Origin: Baffinella frigidus
Lineage: Eukaryota > Cryptophyceae > Cryptomonadales > Baffinellaceae
Direction: 5' to 3'
Assembly: GCA_026770585.1 (NCBI GenBank)
Contig: MU646512.1
Span: forward strand, 263,342 to 275,700
Length of the DNA stretch: 12,359 nt
The notes under the pieces were generated by a model that saw only the letters and a list, made by a program, of their open reading frames with translations, was not told where the DNA came from and searched no databases. How positions within the stretch are numbered: the first letter of the stretch is position 1; every line of letters starts with the position of its first letter. A program made the position numbers and the translations under genes. This document shows positions 12,301 to 12,359 of this stretch, in pieces.

Positions 12301-12359
<59 letters not shown>
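12301..12359 (+). repeat. (CT)n microsatellite running off the window
   Basis: Uninterrupted CT to the last base. Its true length is unknown from this window. Confidence 0.97.

Noticed and set aside
1-12359. Transposase, reverse transcriptase or integrase remnant
   Set aside because: I saw no catalytic motif or recognisable conserved block in any of the six frames, so all mobile elements here are treated as non-autonomous.

Overview
The window looks like non-coding nuclear DNA from a eukaryote. It has long microsatellites, minisatellites with 30-32 bp units, degenerate 7-bp telomere-like repeats close to the TTTAGGG type, and many short terminal-inverted-repeat elements. I see no convincing protein-coding gene, tRNA, rRNA or bacterial-style operon. 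The TTTAGGG-like tracts fit plants, many algae, dinoflagellates and some other protists, but I cannot name the lineage. The long open frames run through tandem repeats or palindromes and are treated as artefacts.

Layout. 1-1250: direct repeats, the first hairpin element (core motif TTTACTACAC), tandem arrays of 30, 31 and 32 bp, a telomere-like tract and a ten-copy 31-bp minisatellite. 1300-3320: back-to-back inverted-repeat elements and long palindromes, several nested inside one another. 3320-5120: direct repeats, a third hairpin element, and the first copy of a 159-bp segment carrying a perfect 40-bp palindrome. 5120-6810: a short tandem array, a 168-bp palindrome, the second copy of that segment, a 200-bp purine tract and another hairpin element. 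6810-8930: telomere-like (TGTAGGG)n, GC palindromes, GAA, GT and GA microsatellites, and the fifth hairpin element. 8930-10490: a ~32-bp array, 40-bp mini-elements, a nested insertion, an exact 32-bp array and a GAA duplication. 10490-12359: mostly unique sequence with two copies of a third inverted-repeat family, ending in a (CT)n run that leaves the window.

The most informative evidence is that duplicated segments supply their own empty sites. Copy 1 (4461-4668) is uninterrupted. Copy 2 (5850-6253, resuming at 6380) carries a 194-bp palindromic element flanked by TA and a 126-bp element flanked by AG, exactly where copy 1 has neither. A second 126-bp element (9623-9866) is itself split by a 109-bp element flanked by a 9-bp duplication, AGATTGATG; a free 109-bp copy lies at 1328-1436 in the opposite orientation.

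The central theme is a dense community of small, non-autonomous palindromic elements. They share short cores (TTTACTACAC, AAGTTGAC/GTCAACTT, GGTCACGT), while their arms differ between copies and still pair with each other. No transposase is present, so anything that moves them must be encoded elsewhere. Coordinates and identities come from reading by eye.
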